Shown here piece after piece: positions 34,252-41,946 of a DNA stretch of 49,316 nt (within the stretch, counting starts at the first letter, position 1; each line of letters begins with the position of its first letter). This stretch comes from Planctomycetota bacterium. GTDB taxonomy: Bacteria > Planctomycetota > B15-G4. Location of the stretch: assembly GCA_020638905.1 (NCBI GenBank), contig JACKHP010000032.1, positions 1-49,316 of the forward strand. Direction: 5' to 3'. Both the position numbers and the translations under genes were made by a program. The notes below the pieces were generated by a model. The model had not been told where the DNA came from and ran no database searches. It was given only the letters and a program-made list of their open reading frames with translations.

Positions 34252-35384
34252 GCCTGGCGATCGAGACCTTCCTCGAGACGAGCCCGGTCGACAAGGCCGC
34301 CGTCGACGCGTTCGTGGCGGCGCACGAGTTCCCGCTCGTCGAGGGCTCGCGCGTCACGTTCGTGTACCGCGGCGAGGCCGACTCGGTCCTGCTCCAGCAC
34401 TGGATCTACGGGCTCGAGTCGGCACGTCCGTTCAAGCGCGTCGAGGGCACGAACCTCTGGCACCTCGTGGTCGAGATCCCCGAGGGATCGCGCGTCGAGT
34501 ACAAGTTCGTGGTCGAACGCGGCCAGCGCCGCGAACTCATCCGCGACCCGCTCAACCCGCACCTGGCGCACGACCCGTACGGCTCGAACTCCGTGGCCGC
34601 CGGCGAGGGCTACGAGCGACCCGACTGGACGCTGCCCGACCCCGAGGCGCGTCCCGGCAGCCTCGAGCGGCGGCTGATCCGCAGCGAGGCGCTGGGCGAG
34701 GTGCGGCCGATCCAGGTCTACGTGCCGGCGCGCTTCCGCAGCACGCGACGCTACCCGCTGCTCGTGGTGCACGACGGCGCCGACTACCTGCGCTTCTCGT
34801 CGCTGCAGACGGTGCTCGACAACCTGATCCACCGGCTGGAGATCCCGCCGCTCGTGGTGGCGCTCACGACCTCGACGAACCGGCTCTACGAGTACGCCGA
34901 CGACGAGCGCCACGCGCGCTTCGTGGTCGACGAGCTGCTGCCGCTCATGACGTCCGCCTATCCGCTGGTCGACAAGGCCGAGGCGCGCGCCCTGATGGGA
35001 GCCAGCTTCGGCGCCGTGGCCGCGCTCTCGACCGCCTGGCGGCACCAGGGCGTGTTCGGCAACCTGCTGCTGCAGTCGGGTTCGTTCGCGTTCACCGACA
35101 TCGGACAGAACAAGCGCGGGCCGCTGTTCGAGCCGGTGGTCGAGTTCGTGAACGCGCTGCGCAAGGCCCCGGGCCGTCCGGCGGACAAGCTGTTCGTGAG
35201 CTGCGGCGTCTACGAGTCGCTCATCTACGAGAACCGCTCGCTCGTCCCGCTGCTGCAGCACGCGGGCATGGCGGTGCGCTTCGTCGAGTCGCGCGACGGC
35301 CACAACTGGGAGAACTGGCGCGACCGCCTGCGCGAGGGCCTGAGCTGGCTCTTCCCCGGGCCGCTCTGGATGGTCTACGAGTAG
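34248..35384 (+). CDS. CBM48-like / enterochelin-esterase-type alpha/beta hydrolase
   Basis: 378 residues from a GTG inside the preceding stop. The N-terminal ~120 residues look like an early-set CBM48/AMPK glycogen-binding fold (ESARPFKRVEGTNLWHLVVE, YKFVVERG, DPLNPHLAHDPYGSNSV). The hydrolase domain follows: YVPARFRSTRRYPLLVVHDG, MGASFGAVAAL with the nucleophile Ser near residue 252, and a C-terminal SRDGHNWENWRDRL holding the catalytic His. Fes/IroD-type enterochelin esterases have the same two-domain plan. No siderophore genes are present. Since glgA lies 8 kb away, a glycan or peptide-ester substrate is a possibility, but this is inference. Confidence 0.8.
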   Translation: MSLAIETFLETSPVDKAAVDAFVAAHEFPLVEGSRVTFVYRGEADSVLLQHWIYGLESARPFKRVEGTNLWHLVVEIPEGSRVEYKFVVERGQRRELIRDPLNPHLAHDPYGSNSVAAGEGYERPDWTLPDPEARPGSLERRLIRSEALGEVRPIQVYVPARFRSTRRYPLLVVHDGADYLRFSSLQTVLDNLIHRLEIPPLVVALTTSTNRLYEYADDERHARFVVDELLPLMTSAYPLVDKAEARALMGASFGAVAALSTAWRHQGVFGNLLLQSGSFAFTDIGQNKRGPLFEPVVEFVNALRKAPGRPADKLFVSCGVYESLIYENRSLVPLLQHAGMAVRFVESRDGHNWENWRDRLREGLSWLFPGPLWMVYE

Positions 35385-35577
35385 GTCGCGCGGCGACGGG
35401 TGGCGGCGGCCACGAGATCCGGACGAGCCGCTCGGAGGTCCTCGGGCCGCAGGATCGTGCCGCGCCCGCCGTGTCCGGCGTGCGAGGCCCGGTCGGCGCC
35501 GCGCCCGGCCGCCTGCGAGGACGGCACCACGGGTGCGACGTGACCCCGCGGAGCAGGAGCCGACGCGACCGGGACGT

Positions 35578-35583
35578 TAGACT
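35578..35583 (+). promoter_or_regulatory. candidate -10 box for ATP-grasp gene D
   Basis: CGT-TAGACT-GGG in the 253-base gap before the gene at 35638, ending 54 bases before its GTG. Fits TANNNT. The remainder of the gap shows no gene. Confidence 0.33.
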
Positions 35584-35637
35584 GGGCGCCCCGCGCGCGG
35601 GCTGCGCGCGTCCCCGCCCCACCGCCGGAGCCCACCC

Positions 35638-36975
35638 GTGGCCCACGTGACCCGCCGCATCGGACTCTCCCTCGGCGCCGACCTGTGCTGGCCGGCCTGC
35701 TACGAAGGCATCCTGCGCGCGTTGAAGCCGACCTTCGCGGTGGGTCCCGACACGATCTCGATCGAGTGCGAGCGGGTCTCGATCGAACCCTACGACCTGC
35801 GCAAGCCGACGCGCTACGACGTCGTGCTCGACCGCGTCACGCACTGGTATCCCACCAGCCGCGAGTGGGTCAAGAAGGCCATCCTGCTCGACGACGTGTA
35901 CGTGCTCAACAACCCGTGGTCGATCCAGTCGATGGAGAAGCAGACCACGTACTGCGCCATGATGCGCCTCGGCATGCCGATCCCCGACACGTGGATGGTG
36001 CCGCCGAAGGAGTACGCGCACGAGGGCCTGCCCGACCTGCAGACGACGCTCGACCGCTACGCGCGCCTGTTCGACCTGGGCAAGGTCGGCGCTGCACTCG
36101 GCTACCCGATGTTCATGAAGCCCTACGACGGCGGCGCCTGGAAGGGCGTCTCGCGCATCGCCGACGAGGAGGCGTTGAAGACCGCCTACGAACAGAGCGG
36201 ACGACTCGTGATGCACCTGCAGAAGTCGGTCGAGCCGTACGAGCACTTCGTGCGCTGCGTGGGCGTCGGTCCGCAGGTGAAGTACATCCGCTACGACCCG
36301 TCGGCGCCGCTGCACGACCGCTACGAGATGACGCGCGACTTCATCCCCGAGGCCGACCAGCAGGTGCTGCGCGACACGACGCTCACGATCAACACCTTCT
36401 TCGGCTGGGACTTCAACTCGTGCGAGGCGCTGTTGAAGGACGGCGTCTGGTACCCGATCGACTTCGCGAACGCCTGCCCCGACAGCCAGGTCACGTCGCT
36501 GCACTACCACTTCCCCTGGCTCGTCGCCGCCAAGCTGCGCTGGTCGCTGTTCTGCGCCGTGACGAAGCGTCCGATGCGCAAGACCCTCGACTGGGACCCC
36601 TACCTGCGCGCGGCCGAACAGACCGAGGGCAAGCCGCTGCGCGAGCGCCTCGCCGCCTACGCGGCCATCGCGCGCGAGCGCCTCGACGTGGCCGGCTTCG
36701 AGGCGTTCTGCGAGAAGCACCTGCCCCACCTCGACGAGGTCGTGTGGACGTTCTTCGGCTCGCAGACCGCGAAGGACGCCATCCGCGCCAAGGTGACCGC
36801 GCTCTTCCCGGCCCACGAGATCGACGAGTTCACAGAACTCTTCTGGAGTCGCGTGCAGCTCTGGCGCGAGCACGACGCGGAGGCGCGTGCGGCGCAGGCG
36901 CGGGGCAAGTCGTCCAAGGCCGCGGGTGCACCGCCGGCGACGAAGTCCGCCTCGAAGGGCGGCAAGGCCAGGTAG
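35638..36975 (+). CDS. divergent ATP-grasp (RimK-like) protein D
   Basis: 445 residues from a GTG with GGAG about 8 bases upstream. It lacks the HMEWF...CRPPG signature of A-C, but keeps the ATP-grasp frame: LGMPIPDTWMVPPKEY, YPMFMKPYDGGAWKGVSRI (ATP Lys and glycine loop) near 157, MTRDFIPEADQQ near 240, and YPIDFANACPDSQ near 274 (acidic/Asn metal ligands). This layout is closer to the RimK/glutathione-synthetase branch. The last ~25 residues are Lys/Ala/Ser rich and probably disordered, possibly nucleic-acid or membrane associated. It is followed after 232 bases by an esterase gene and probably shares a transcript with it. Confidence 0.8.
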   Translation: MAHVTRRIGLSLGADLCWPACYEGILRALKPTFAVGPDTISIECERVSIEPYDLRKPTRYDVVLDRVTHWYPTSREWVKKAILLDDVYVLNNPWSIQSMEKQTTYCAMMRLGMPIPDTWMVPPKEYAHEGLPDLQTTLDRYARLFDLGKVGAALGYPMFMKPYDGGAWKGVSRIADEEALKTAYEQSGRLVMHLQKSVEPYEHFVRCVGVGPQVKYIRYDPSAPLHDRYEMTRDFIPEADQQVLRDTTLTINTFFGWDFNSCEALLKDGVWYPIDFANACPDSQVTSLHYHFPWLVAAKLRWSLFCAVTKRPMRKTLDWDPYLRAAEQTEGKPLRERLAAYAAIARERLDVAGFEAFCEKHLPHLDEVVWTFFGSQTAKDAIRAKVTALFPAHEIDEFTELFWSRVQLWREHDAEARAAQARGKSSKAAGAPPATKSASKGGKAR

Positions 36976-37207
36976 CTCGGCGCGTCGAGGCGGATCCCGC
37001 CGGCGCCGACCTGGCACGCGCGGCCGGATCGGGTCCGGGTCGGGAGCGCCGAGTTGCAGCGCCTCGCCGCGGCCCACTCGACACGCGGCGACCGATCGTC
37101 CACACTCGCGCGACCTCGGCGCGCCCCTCCGGAGCCGCGCCCGCGACGTCGACGCAGGGCCCGTCGACGCGCCGTCCGCGCACCCGGCCCCGTGGAGGCA
37201 GGACGTC

Positions 37208-37939
37208 GTGAAGGAGAGCATCCGCTGGTACTCCGAGCGCGTGCAGGAGGAGGTCCTGTTCTGCCGCTGGGGGCACATGGGACGTCCGGTGCTGCTCTTC
37301 CCCACCGCGGGCGGAGACGCCGAGGAGATCGAGCGCTTCCTGATGATCAAGGTGCTCTCGCCGCTGCTCGAGGCGGGCCGCATCAAGATCTACTCGATCG
37401 ATTCGGTCGCCGCGCGCATCTGGGGCGACAAGCAGCAGCCCGCCAGCCACGCCGCGTGGAAGCAGAACCAGTTCGACGGCTACGTCTACCACGAGGTCGT
37501 GCCCGCGATCCGGCGCGACTGCAACGACCCCGAGATCGAGATCGTCGTGGCCGGCGCGAGCATCGGCGCGTTCAACGCGATGGCCGCGATCTGCCGCCAC
37601 CCCGACGTGTTCAGCCGCGCGATCTGCATGAGCGGCAGCTACGACGTCGAGCGCTTCATCAAGGGACCGGGCCCGCTCGGCCTCGACTTCTACTTCAGCT
37701 CGGCGCTGCAGTTCCTGCCCAACCTCGGCGAGGGCCCGCAGCTCGACATGCTGCGTCGCCGCTTCATCACCATGTGCCACGGCGGCGGCCGCTGGGAGGA
37801 CCCCGAGCAGGACTGGACGATGGCCAAGCTGCTCGGCGCCAAGGGCGTCCCCAACCGCGTCGACCCGTGGGGCGAAGGCTACGACCACGACTGGCCCACC
37901 TGGCGCGCGATGCTGCCCAAGTACCTGGCGGAGTTGTAG
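37208..37939 (+). CDS. alpha/beta-hydrolase esterase (enterochelin esterase-like)
   Basis: 243 residues from a GTG with an AGGA-containing stretch just upstream. The alpha/beta-hydrolase core is present: GRPVLLFPTAGGDAEE near 30, VAGASIGAFNAMA near 116 (nucleophile Ser), SGSYDVERF near 140, and a late GYDHDWPTWRAML near 230 (His). It is compact, with no signal peptide and no N-terminal glycan-binding domain. It is related in fold to the hydrolase half of the 34248 protein. Placed directly behind ATP-grasp gene D; the stop codon TAG is also the first base of a repeat array. Substrate unknown. Confidence 0.82.
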   Translation: MKESIRWYSERVQEEVLFCRWGHMGRPVLLFPTAGGDAEEIERFLMIKVLSPLLEAGRIKIYSIDSVAARIWGDKQQPASHAAWKQNQFDGYVYHEVVPAIRRDCNDPEIEIVVAGASIGAFNAMAAICRHPDVFSRAICMSGSYDVERFIKGPGPLGLDFYFSSALQFLPNLGEGPQLDMLRRRFITMCHGGGRWEDPEQDWTMAKLLGAKGVPNRVDPWGEGYDHDWPTWRAMLPKYLAEL

Positions 37940-38196
37940 GGGCTGCAAGGTCGGCCGAGGCGCGACGCGTCGGGCGACGTGGGACTGCGGCAAGGTGGGG
38001 GAACACCTGGCCTCCGTCCCACATCGCCCGCCGCTGCCCGCGCGGCGCTCCCTTCGCGAGATGGAAGGATGGACTGCTCGGCGGACGCGAGCAAACCGCC
38101 GACGTGACGCGGCGCCCACGTCGCACGCGCGGCGTTTCGGGCCGCTACGTGCGCGCCCACTGACCATCGTCACGCAGCAGCGCGCAGCTTCGGGCG
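37939..38196 (+). repeat. tandem structured repeat, unit 1 (258 bp)
   Basis: Starts at the last base of the esterase stop codon with GGGGCTGCAAGG. It is the most diverged unit: the hairpin stem carries an A for C mismatch (GGCAAGGTG against CACCTGGCC) and the middle has GCAAACCGCCG where the others have GCAGAGTGGCG. Ends at CAGCTTCGGGCG before the next GGGGCTGCAAGG. Confidence 0.85.
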
Positions 38197-38457
38197 GGGG
38201 CTGCAAGGTCGGCCCGAGGCGCGACGCGTCGGACGACGTGGGACTGCGGCCAGGTGGGAAAACACCTGGCCTCCGTCCCACATCGCCCGCCGCTGCTCGC
38301 GCGGCGCTCCCTTCGCGAGATGGAAGGATGAACTGCTCGGCGGACGCGAGCAGAGTGGCGACGTGACGCGGCGCCCACGTCGCACGCGCGGCGTTTCGGG
38401 CCGCTGTGTGCGCGCCCGCTGATCATCGTCACGCAGCATCGCGCAGCTTCGGACGGA
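38197..38457 (+). repeat. tandem structured repeat, unit 2 (261 bp)
   Basis: Nearly identical to unit 3. Perfect stem GGCCAGGTG/CACCTGGCC with a GGAAAA loop at 38248-38271. Begins with GGGGCTGCAAGG and ends at CAGCTTCGGACGGA. Confidence 0.9.
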
Positions 38458-39200
38458 GGGGCTGCAAGGTCGGCCCGAGGCGCGACGCGTCGGACGACGT
38501 GGGACTGCGGCCAGGTGGGGAAACACCTGGCCTCCGTCCCACATCGCCCGCCGCTGCTCGCGCGGCGCTCCCTTCGCGAGATGGAAGGATGAACTGCTCG
38601 GCGGACGCGAGCAGAGTGGCGGCGTGACGCGGCGCCCACGTCGCACGCGCGGCGTTTCGGGCCGCTGTGTGCGCGCCCGCTGACCATCGTCACGCAGCAT
38701 CGCGCAGCTTCGGACAGTCCTCGCCGCCTTCGGCGGCTGCGGAACTCGCAGCGCGCTGGGCATGAACCTCGGGGCGCGCATTCCGGAGCGTGGCGATTCG
38801 TTTCGCACGTCGAGCGAACACATCTTTCGAAGCAGGTGGTGCGCGCCGACGGGGTGAGCCTCGTGCGTGGGCATGATCGCGAAGGCTGACGACATCGAGT
38901 TGCCTGCCGGCTCGGGACGGCGCGCCGTCGCGCGTGAATCGCCGACGGCGCTGCGGCTGATACGCTGCGAGTCGGCGGGGCATGCCGGCGCTCGATTCTC
39001 GCGACCCTCGTCGTATGTGCGGACCGGAGGAGCGCAGGGGGCGATCGCCCCGCGAGTTCCGCAGGCGCCGCAGGCGCCGAGGACTGCTCGAGCGGGGCGG
39101 TCGCCCCCGAGCACCCGCAGGTCCGCACACACGGATCTCCACAATCGCGTCCGCACACACGGATCCCCAGCCCGCGAGCACTCGCGTGGAGTCGTCCCCC
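38458..39200 (+). repeat. tandem structured repeat, unit 3 plus ~485-bp tail
   Basis: Unit 3 spans about 38458-38715 with the hairpin at 38509-38532 (loop GGGAAA). A tail then follows that contains GCCGCC-TTC-GGCGGC (around 38724) and GGCGCC-GCA-GGCGCC stem-loops. It also holds a short local duplication of a CCGCACACACGGATC-type sequence that is single in the 25-kb copy. The end is GAGCACTCGCGTGGAGTCG. The full 743 bp is the counterpart of 24986-25739 in inverted orientation. Long antisense frames cross it but are not considered genes. Confidence 0.87.
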
Positions 39201-39220
39201 GCCGCCCCGCCGGAAGCAGC

Positions 39221-39253
39221 GAAGCCCGCCGGACCGTCCGTCCGGCGGGCTTC
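39221..39253. terminator. perfect 14-bp hairpin, candidate bidirectional terminator
   Basis: GAAGCCCGCCGGAC (39221-39234), loop CGTCC, and its exact complement (39240-39253). It lies between the repeat array/esterase end and the convergent sigma/anti-sigma operon. No T-run follows on either strand, so it is terminator-like only in structure. Confidence 0.5.
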
Positions 39254-39266
39254 GCCTCGTGCTGCC

Positions 39267-39282
39267 TGTGTGTGTGTGTGTG
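39267..39282 (+). repeat. (TG)8 dinucleotide run
   Basis: Eight uninterrupted TG units, unusual in this high-G+C sequence, just inside the hairpin and about 47 bases from the anti-sigma stop. Confidence 0.9.
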
Positions 39283-39329
39283 TTCCCTCGAACCTCCCCG
39301 AAGCGGAGGTCCCGGAGAGCGGCTCCGGG

Positions 39330-40049
39330 TCAGGGTTCGCGTGGACGCGGATCGCGGAGGGATCCGTCGAGGTCGTAGTCGACCATGAGCCCCGAGCCCA
39401 CGAGCGACTGCGATCCGAGCGAACCCGCCATGTCCATCACGATGCGATCGACGTCGCTCGGCAAGTGAGCGTTGGGCCCGAGGTGCTGCGGGACGAACTG
39501 CCGCGCGCCGTGGACGCGCGAGGTCCCCGCCCCACCCGCGACGACGCCCACGCCGCCCAGGTCGAAACGTCCGAAGTCGAGGTTGCCGAAGGACGGGTCG
39601 TCGTCGGGCGTGCCGACGGGATCGGCGTCGGCGATCGACGCGACGCCGAGGTGCGGCGACGCGACGGGGGCCGCGTCGTGCGACACGACCTGCCACGCGG
39701 AGACGGCCACGAGCAGTCCGGCGGCCAGGGCCGCGGCGCGCTGCCAGGTGAACGGACGCAGGATCGTCGCCTGCCGCGGCGGCGCCGCCGCGGGCCCGCG
39801 CTCGCCGATGGCGATGCGCGCCATGACCTCCTCGGCGAAGCCGTCGAGCACGCCGGACGGGAGTTGTTCCTCGGCGAGCACGCCGAGCAGGCCGCGCATC
39901 GAGGCCAGCTCGCGGAACTCGCGGAAGCAGGTCGTGCAGCGTTCGAGGTGCTTGTCGACCTGGGACGCGCGGCGCGGTTCGAGGTCGTTGCCCACGTGCA
40001 GCGGGAGCAGGTCGCGAACGGTCTGGCAGGTGTCGGTGCGGAGCTTCAT
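39330..40049 (-). CDS. zinc-finger anti-sigma factor
   Basis: 239 residues from the ATG at 40049 (a GTG at 40052 is the in-frame alternative). The N-terminal zinc-binding ASD motif HLERCTTCFREF (His-x3-Cys-x2-Cys) near residue 34 is typical of ZAS-family anti-sigma factors that bind ECF sigma. One membrane segment (AAALAAGLLVAVSAWQVV) near 105 separates it from a Gly/Asp-rich extracytoplasmic part. It starts 7 bases after the sigma-factor stop, the usual pair order. Signal and regulon unknown. Confidence 0.87.
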   Translation of the reverse strand: MKLRTDTCQTVRDLLPLHVGNDLEPRRASQVDKHLERCTTCFREFRELASMRGLLGVLAEEQLPSGVLDGFAEEVMARIAIGERGPAAAPPRQATILRPFTWQRAAALAAGLLVAVSAWQVVSHDAAPVASPHLGVASIADADPVGTPDDDPSFGNLDFGRFDLGGVGVVAGGAGTSRVHGARQFVPQHLGPNAHLPSDVDRIVMDMAGSLGSQSLVGSGLMVDYDLDGSLRDPRPREP

Positions 40050-40056
40050 CACGGAG

Positions 40057-40752
40057 TCAATCCCTCAGGGCTGCGGATGCTGCCTCGGGCACGTCGTCGC
40101 GGGCGACGAAGTCGAGCGAGTCGGGTCCCTCGATGCGGACCCAGGCGTCGCGGAAGTGTTTGCGTGCCACGTGCAACCGCCACCTCACGGTGGCGTGCGT
40201 GATCCCCGTGATGTCCGAGATCTGCTTGCTCGACAGGCCCTCGAGGTCACGCAGGGCGAGCACGGTGCGGTACTTCTCGTCGAGCGTGTCGAGCACGTCT
40301 CGGACCTTCTGCACCAGTTCGCGCGAACCCTGTTCGTGGTCGGGGGCCGAGTCGAGGCTCTCGTCGGCGAGTCCCTCCTTCATGATGTCGATGTCGGCCC
40401 CACGGTGCCGCTTGTTGCGCCGCAGGTGGTCGATGGCCAGGTTCACCGAGATGCGGTAGAGCCAGGTCGAGAAGGCCATCGAGAAGTCGAACCGATCGAG
40501 CGCCCTCCAGACGCGGATGAACGCTTCCTGCGCCACGTCGCGCGAGGCCTCCGCATCACCGAGGATGCGATAGGCCGCCCAGAACGCCCGCTCTTCATGG
40601 CGCTTGACGAGGGACGCGAACGCCTCCTGGCTGCCGGAGAGGCAGGCCCGGATGAGTTCGTGGTCGTCGCGGACGGGCTGGGTCACGGAGGGATCCGGAA
40701 GGGACCCGGGCGAGAGGCCCGGTTGGGGATCACTCGCAGCCTTACGAGGCAT
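40057..40752 (-). CDS. ECF RNA polymerase sigma factor
   Basis: 231 residues from the ATG at 40752; a GTG at 40686 is an alternative and would remove 22 disordered residues. Region 2 reads ASLVKRHEERAFWAAYRILG, then DVAQEAFIRVWRAL and STWLYRISVNLAIDHLRR. Region 4 reads LDTLDEKYRTVLALRDLEG and SSKQISDITGITHATVRWRL (helix-turn-helix). This is a standard ECF with no added domain. With the ATG start it overlaps accA by 11 bases, so it is translated from the accA transcript, and the anti-sigma follows at once. Confidence 0.9.
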   Translation of the reverse strand: MPRKAASDPQPGLSPGSLPDPSVTQPVRDDHELIRACLSGSQEAFASLVKRHEERAFWAAYRILGDAEASRDVAQEAFIRVWRALDRFDFSMAFSTWLYRISVNLAIDHLRRNKRHRGADIDIMKEGLADESLDSAPDHEQGSRELVQKVRDVLDTLDEKYRTVLALRDLEGLSSKQISDITGITHATVRWRLHVARKHFRDAWVRIEGPDSLDFVARDDVPEAASAALRD

Positions 40753-41815
40753 CCTGCGTCGCTGATGGGCCGACCCTGAAGGAGTCGACCCGCGCCAGCG
40801 CCTCCGCCCCGCGGAACAGCCCGATGTGCCTGTACTTGGACCGCCGGCGGGCCAGCAGTTCGTCGACCGGCAGGGCCTCGAGCTCGTCGAGATGGCGCAC
40901 CAGGGCCTCCCCCAGCAGGGCCGCGGCCCCGGCCTTGTCGCGGTTCGCCCCGCCCTTGGGCTCGGGCACGATCTCGTCGGCCACGCCCAGCTCGCCCAGG
41001 GCCGTGGTCGTGAGCTTGAGCGCCGAGGCGGCCTCTTCGGCGCGCGACCCGTCCTTCCACAGGATCGAGGCGCAGCCCTCGGGCGAGATGACCGAGTAGT
41101 AGCTGTTCTCGAGCACCAGCAGCCGGTCGCAGACACCGATGCCCAGGGCCCCGCCGCTGCCTCCCTCGCCGATCACCACGCTCACCACCGGCACCGGCAG
41201 GGCGCTCATCTCGAGGATGTTCCAGGCGATCGCGGCGGCCTGGCCGCGCTCCTCGGCCCCGATGCCGGGGTAGGCGCCGGGCGTGTTGATGAGCGTCACG
41301 ATCGGGTGCCCGAGGCGGGCCGCGAGCTGCATGCAGCGCAGCGCCTTGCGGTAGCCCTCGGGATGGGCGCAGCCCCAGTTGCAGGCGATGCGCTCCTCGG
41401 TGGTGCGTCCCTTGCGGTGCGCCACGACCAGGATGCGCCGCTCGCCCATGGTGGCCAGGGCCGTGTAGATCGCCTTGTCGTCGCCGTAGGTGCGGTCGCC
41501 GTGGAGCTCGAGCACGTCGGTGCAGAGCGCCTCGACGTAGTCGGCCGTGACCGGCCGGTCGACGTGGCGCGAGAGCTGGATGCGCTGCCAGAGCCCGAGC
41601 TCGGCCACCATCTCGTCGAGCTTGGCGTCACGCTCGGCCAGGGTCGTGCCGCGCTCGTCGAGCAGCGCCTGCCTCTCGGCGGTCTTCTCCTCGTCGAGCT
41701 CGGCCCCGAACGCGGCCAGCTTCTTGTCGATCTCCTCGAGCTGCAGGTCGAGTTCGCGGACGGGACGCTCGAAGGCCAGGGCGTTCTTGAGCGGGTCGTT
41801 CTTGTGGCGGGCCAT
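40742..41815 (-). CDS. accA: acetyl-CoA carboxylase carboxyltransferase alpha subunit
   Basis: 357 residues from the ATG at 41815 (MARHKNDP). Three codons upstream another ATG (41824) is in frame, but AGGA is well spaced only for the lower one, and the -10-like TAGGAT box overlaps the upper one. The coiled N-terminal helix (LQLEEIDKKLAAFGAEL) is as in AccA. The biotin/acyl-CoA core has the family motifs HGDRTYGDDKAI, RIACNWGCAHPEGYRKALR, TLINTPGAYPGIGAEERGQA and IGEGGSGGALGIGVCDRLL. It transfers carboxyl from biotin to acetyl-CoA for fatty-acid synthesis. accD is not adjacent. It leads an operon ending in sigma/anti-sigma genes. Confidence 0.94.
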   Translation of the reverse strand: MARHKNDPLKNALAFERPVRELDLQLEEIDKKLAAFGAELDEEKTAERQALLDERGTTLAERDAKLDEMVAELGLWQRIQLSRHVDRPVTADYVEALCTDVLELHGDRTYGDDKAIYTALATMGERRILVVAHRKGRTTEERIACNWGCAHPEGYRKALRCMQLAARLGHPIVTLINTPGAYPGIGAEERGQAAAIAWNILEMSALPVPVVSVVIGEGGSGGALGIGVCDRLLVLENSYYSVISPEGCASILWKDGSRAEEAASALKLTTTALGELGVADEIVPEPKGGANRDKAGAAALLGEALVRHLDELEALPVDELLARRRSKYRHIGLFRGAEALARVDSFRVGPSATQDAS

Positions 41816-41822
41816 CGGGTCC

Positions 41823-41828
41823 ATCCTA
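41823..41828 (-). promoter_or_regulatory. candidate accA -10 box (leaderless spacing)
   Basis: CGGG-TAGGAT-GG on the minus strand, 7 bases before the ATG at 41815. The same bases (AGGA) could serve as an RBS, so the two readings compete. Confidence 0.28.
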
Positions 41829-41914
41829 CCCGGGAGACAGGCCGGCTCCGAGCGGATCCCGGGGGCCCGGAGGCCCCTGGGGCGGCGTCCTGGATCGGGC
41901 CCCCGGCCGCCCGC

Positions 41915-41920
41915 TACGAT
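41915..41920 (+). promoter_or_regulatory. candidate purSSL -10 box
   Basis: GC-TACGAT-GCGCC, 26 bases before the TTG at 41947. GCTACGATGCGCC is identical to the string before ATP-grasp gene A. No good -35. Confidence 0.42.
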
Positions 41921-41946
41921 GCGCCACTCCGACCACGGGACCGCCC

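Noticed and set aside
36976..37207. tRNA, small gene or separate promoter between ATP-grasp gene D and the esterase
   Set aside because: No cloverleaf, no TANNNT box and no coding-like frame were found in this 232-base gap.
37939..38715. CRISPR array
   Set aside because: Three units of about 258 bp with no short unique spacers do not fit a CRISPR.
37939..39200. Long antisense open frames in the repeat array as a hypothetical protein
   Set aside because: Unit lengths are multiples of three (258, 261, 258), so frames stay open. However, differences between copies mostly change the amino acid, and the composition is Arg/Ser/Ala rich.
40686..40752. GTG at 40686 as start of the ECF sigma gene
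   Set aside because: Possible, but it has no better RBS than the ATG at 40752. The longer form was kept and the alternative noted.
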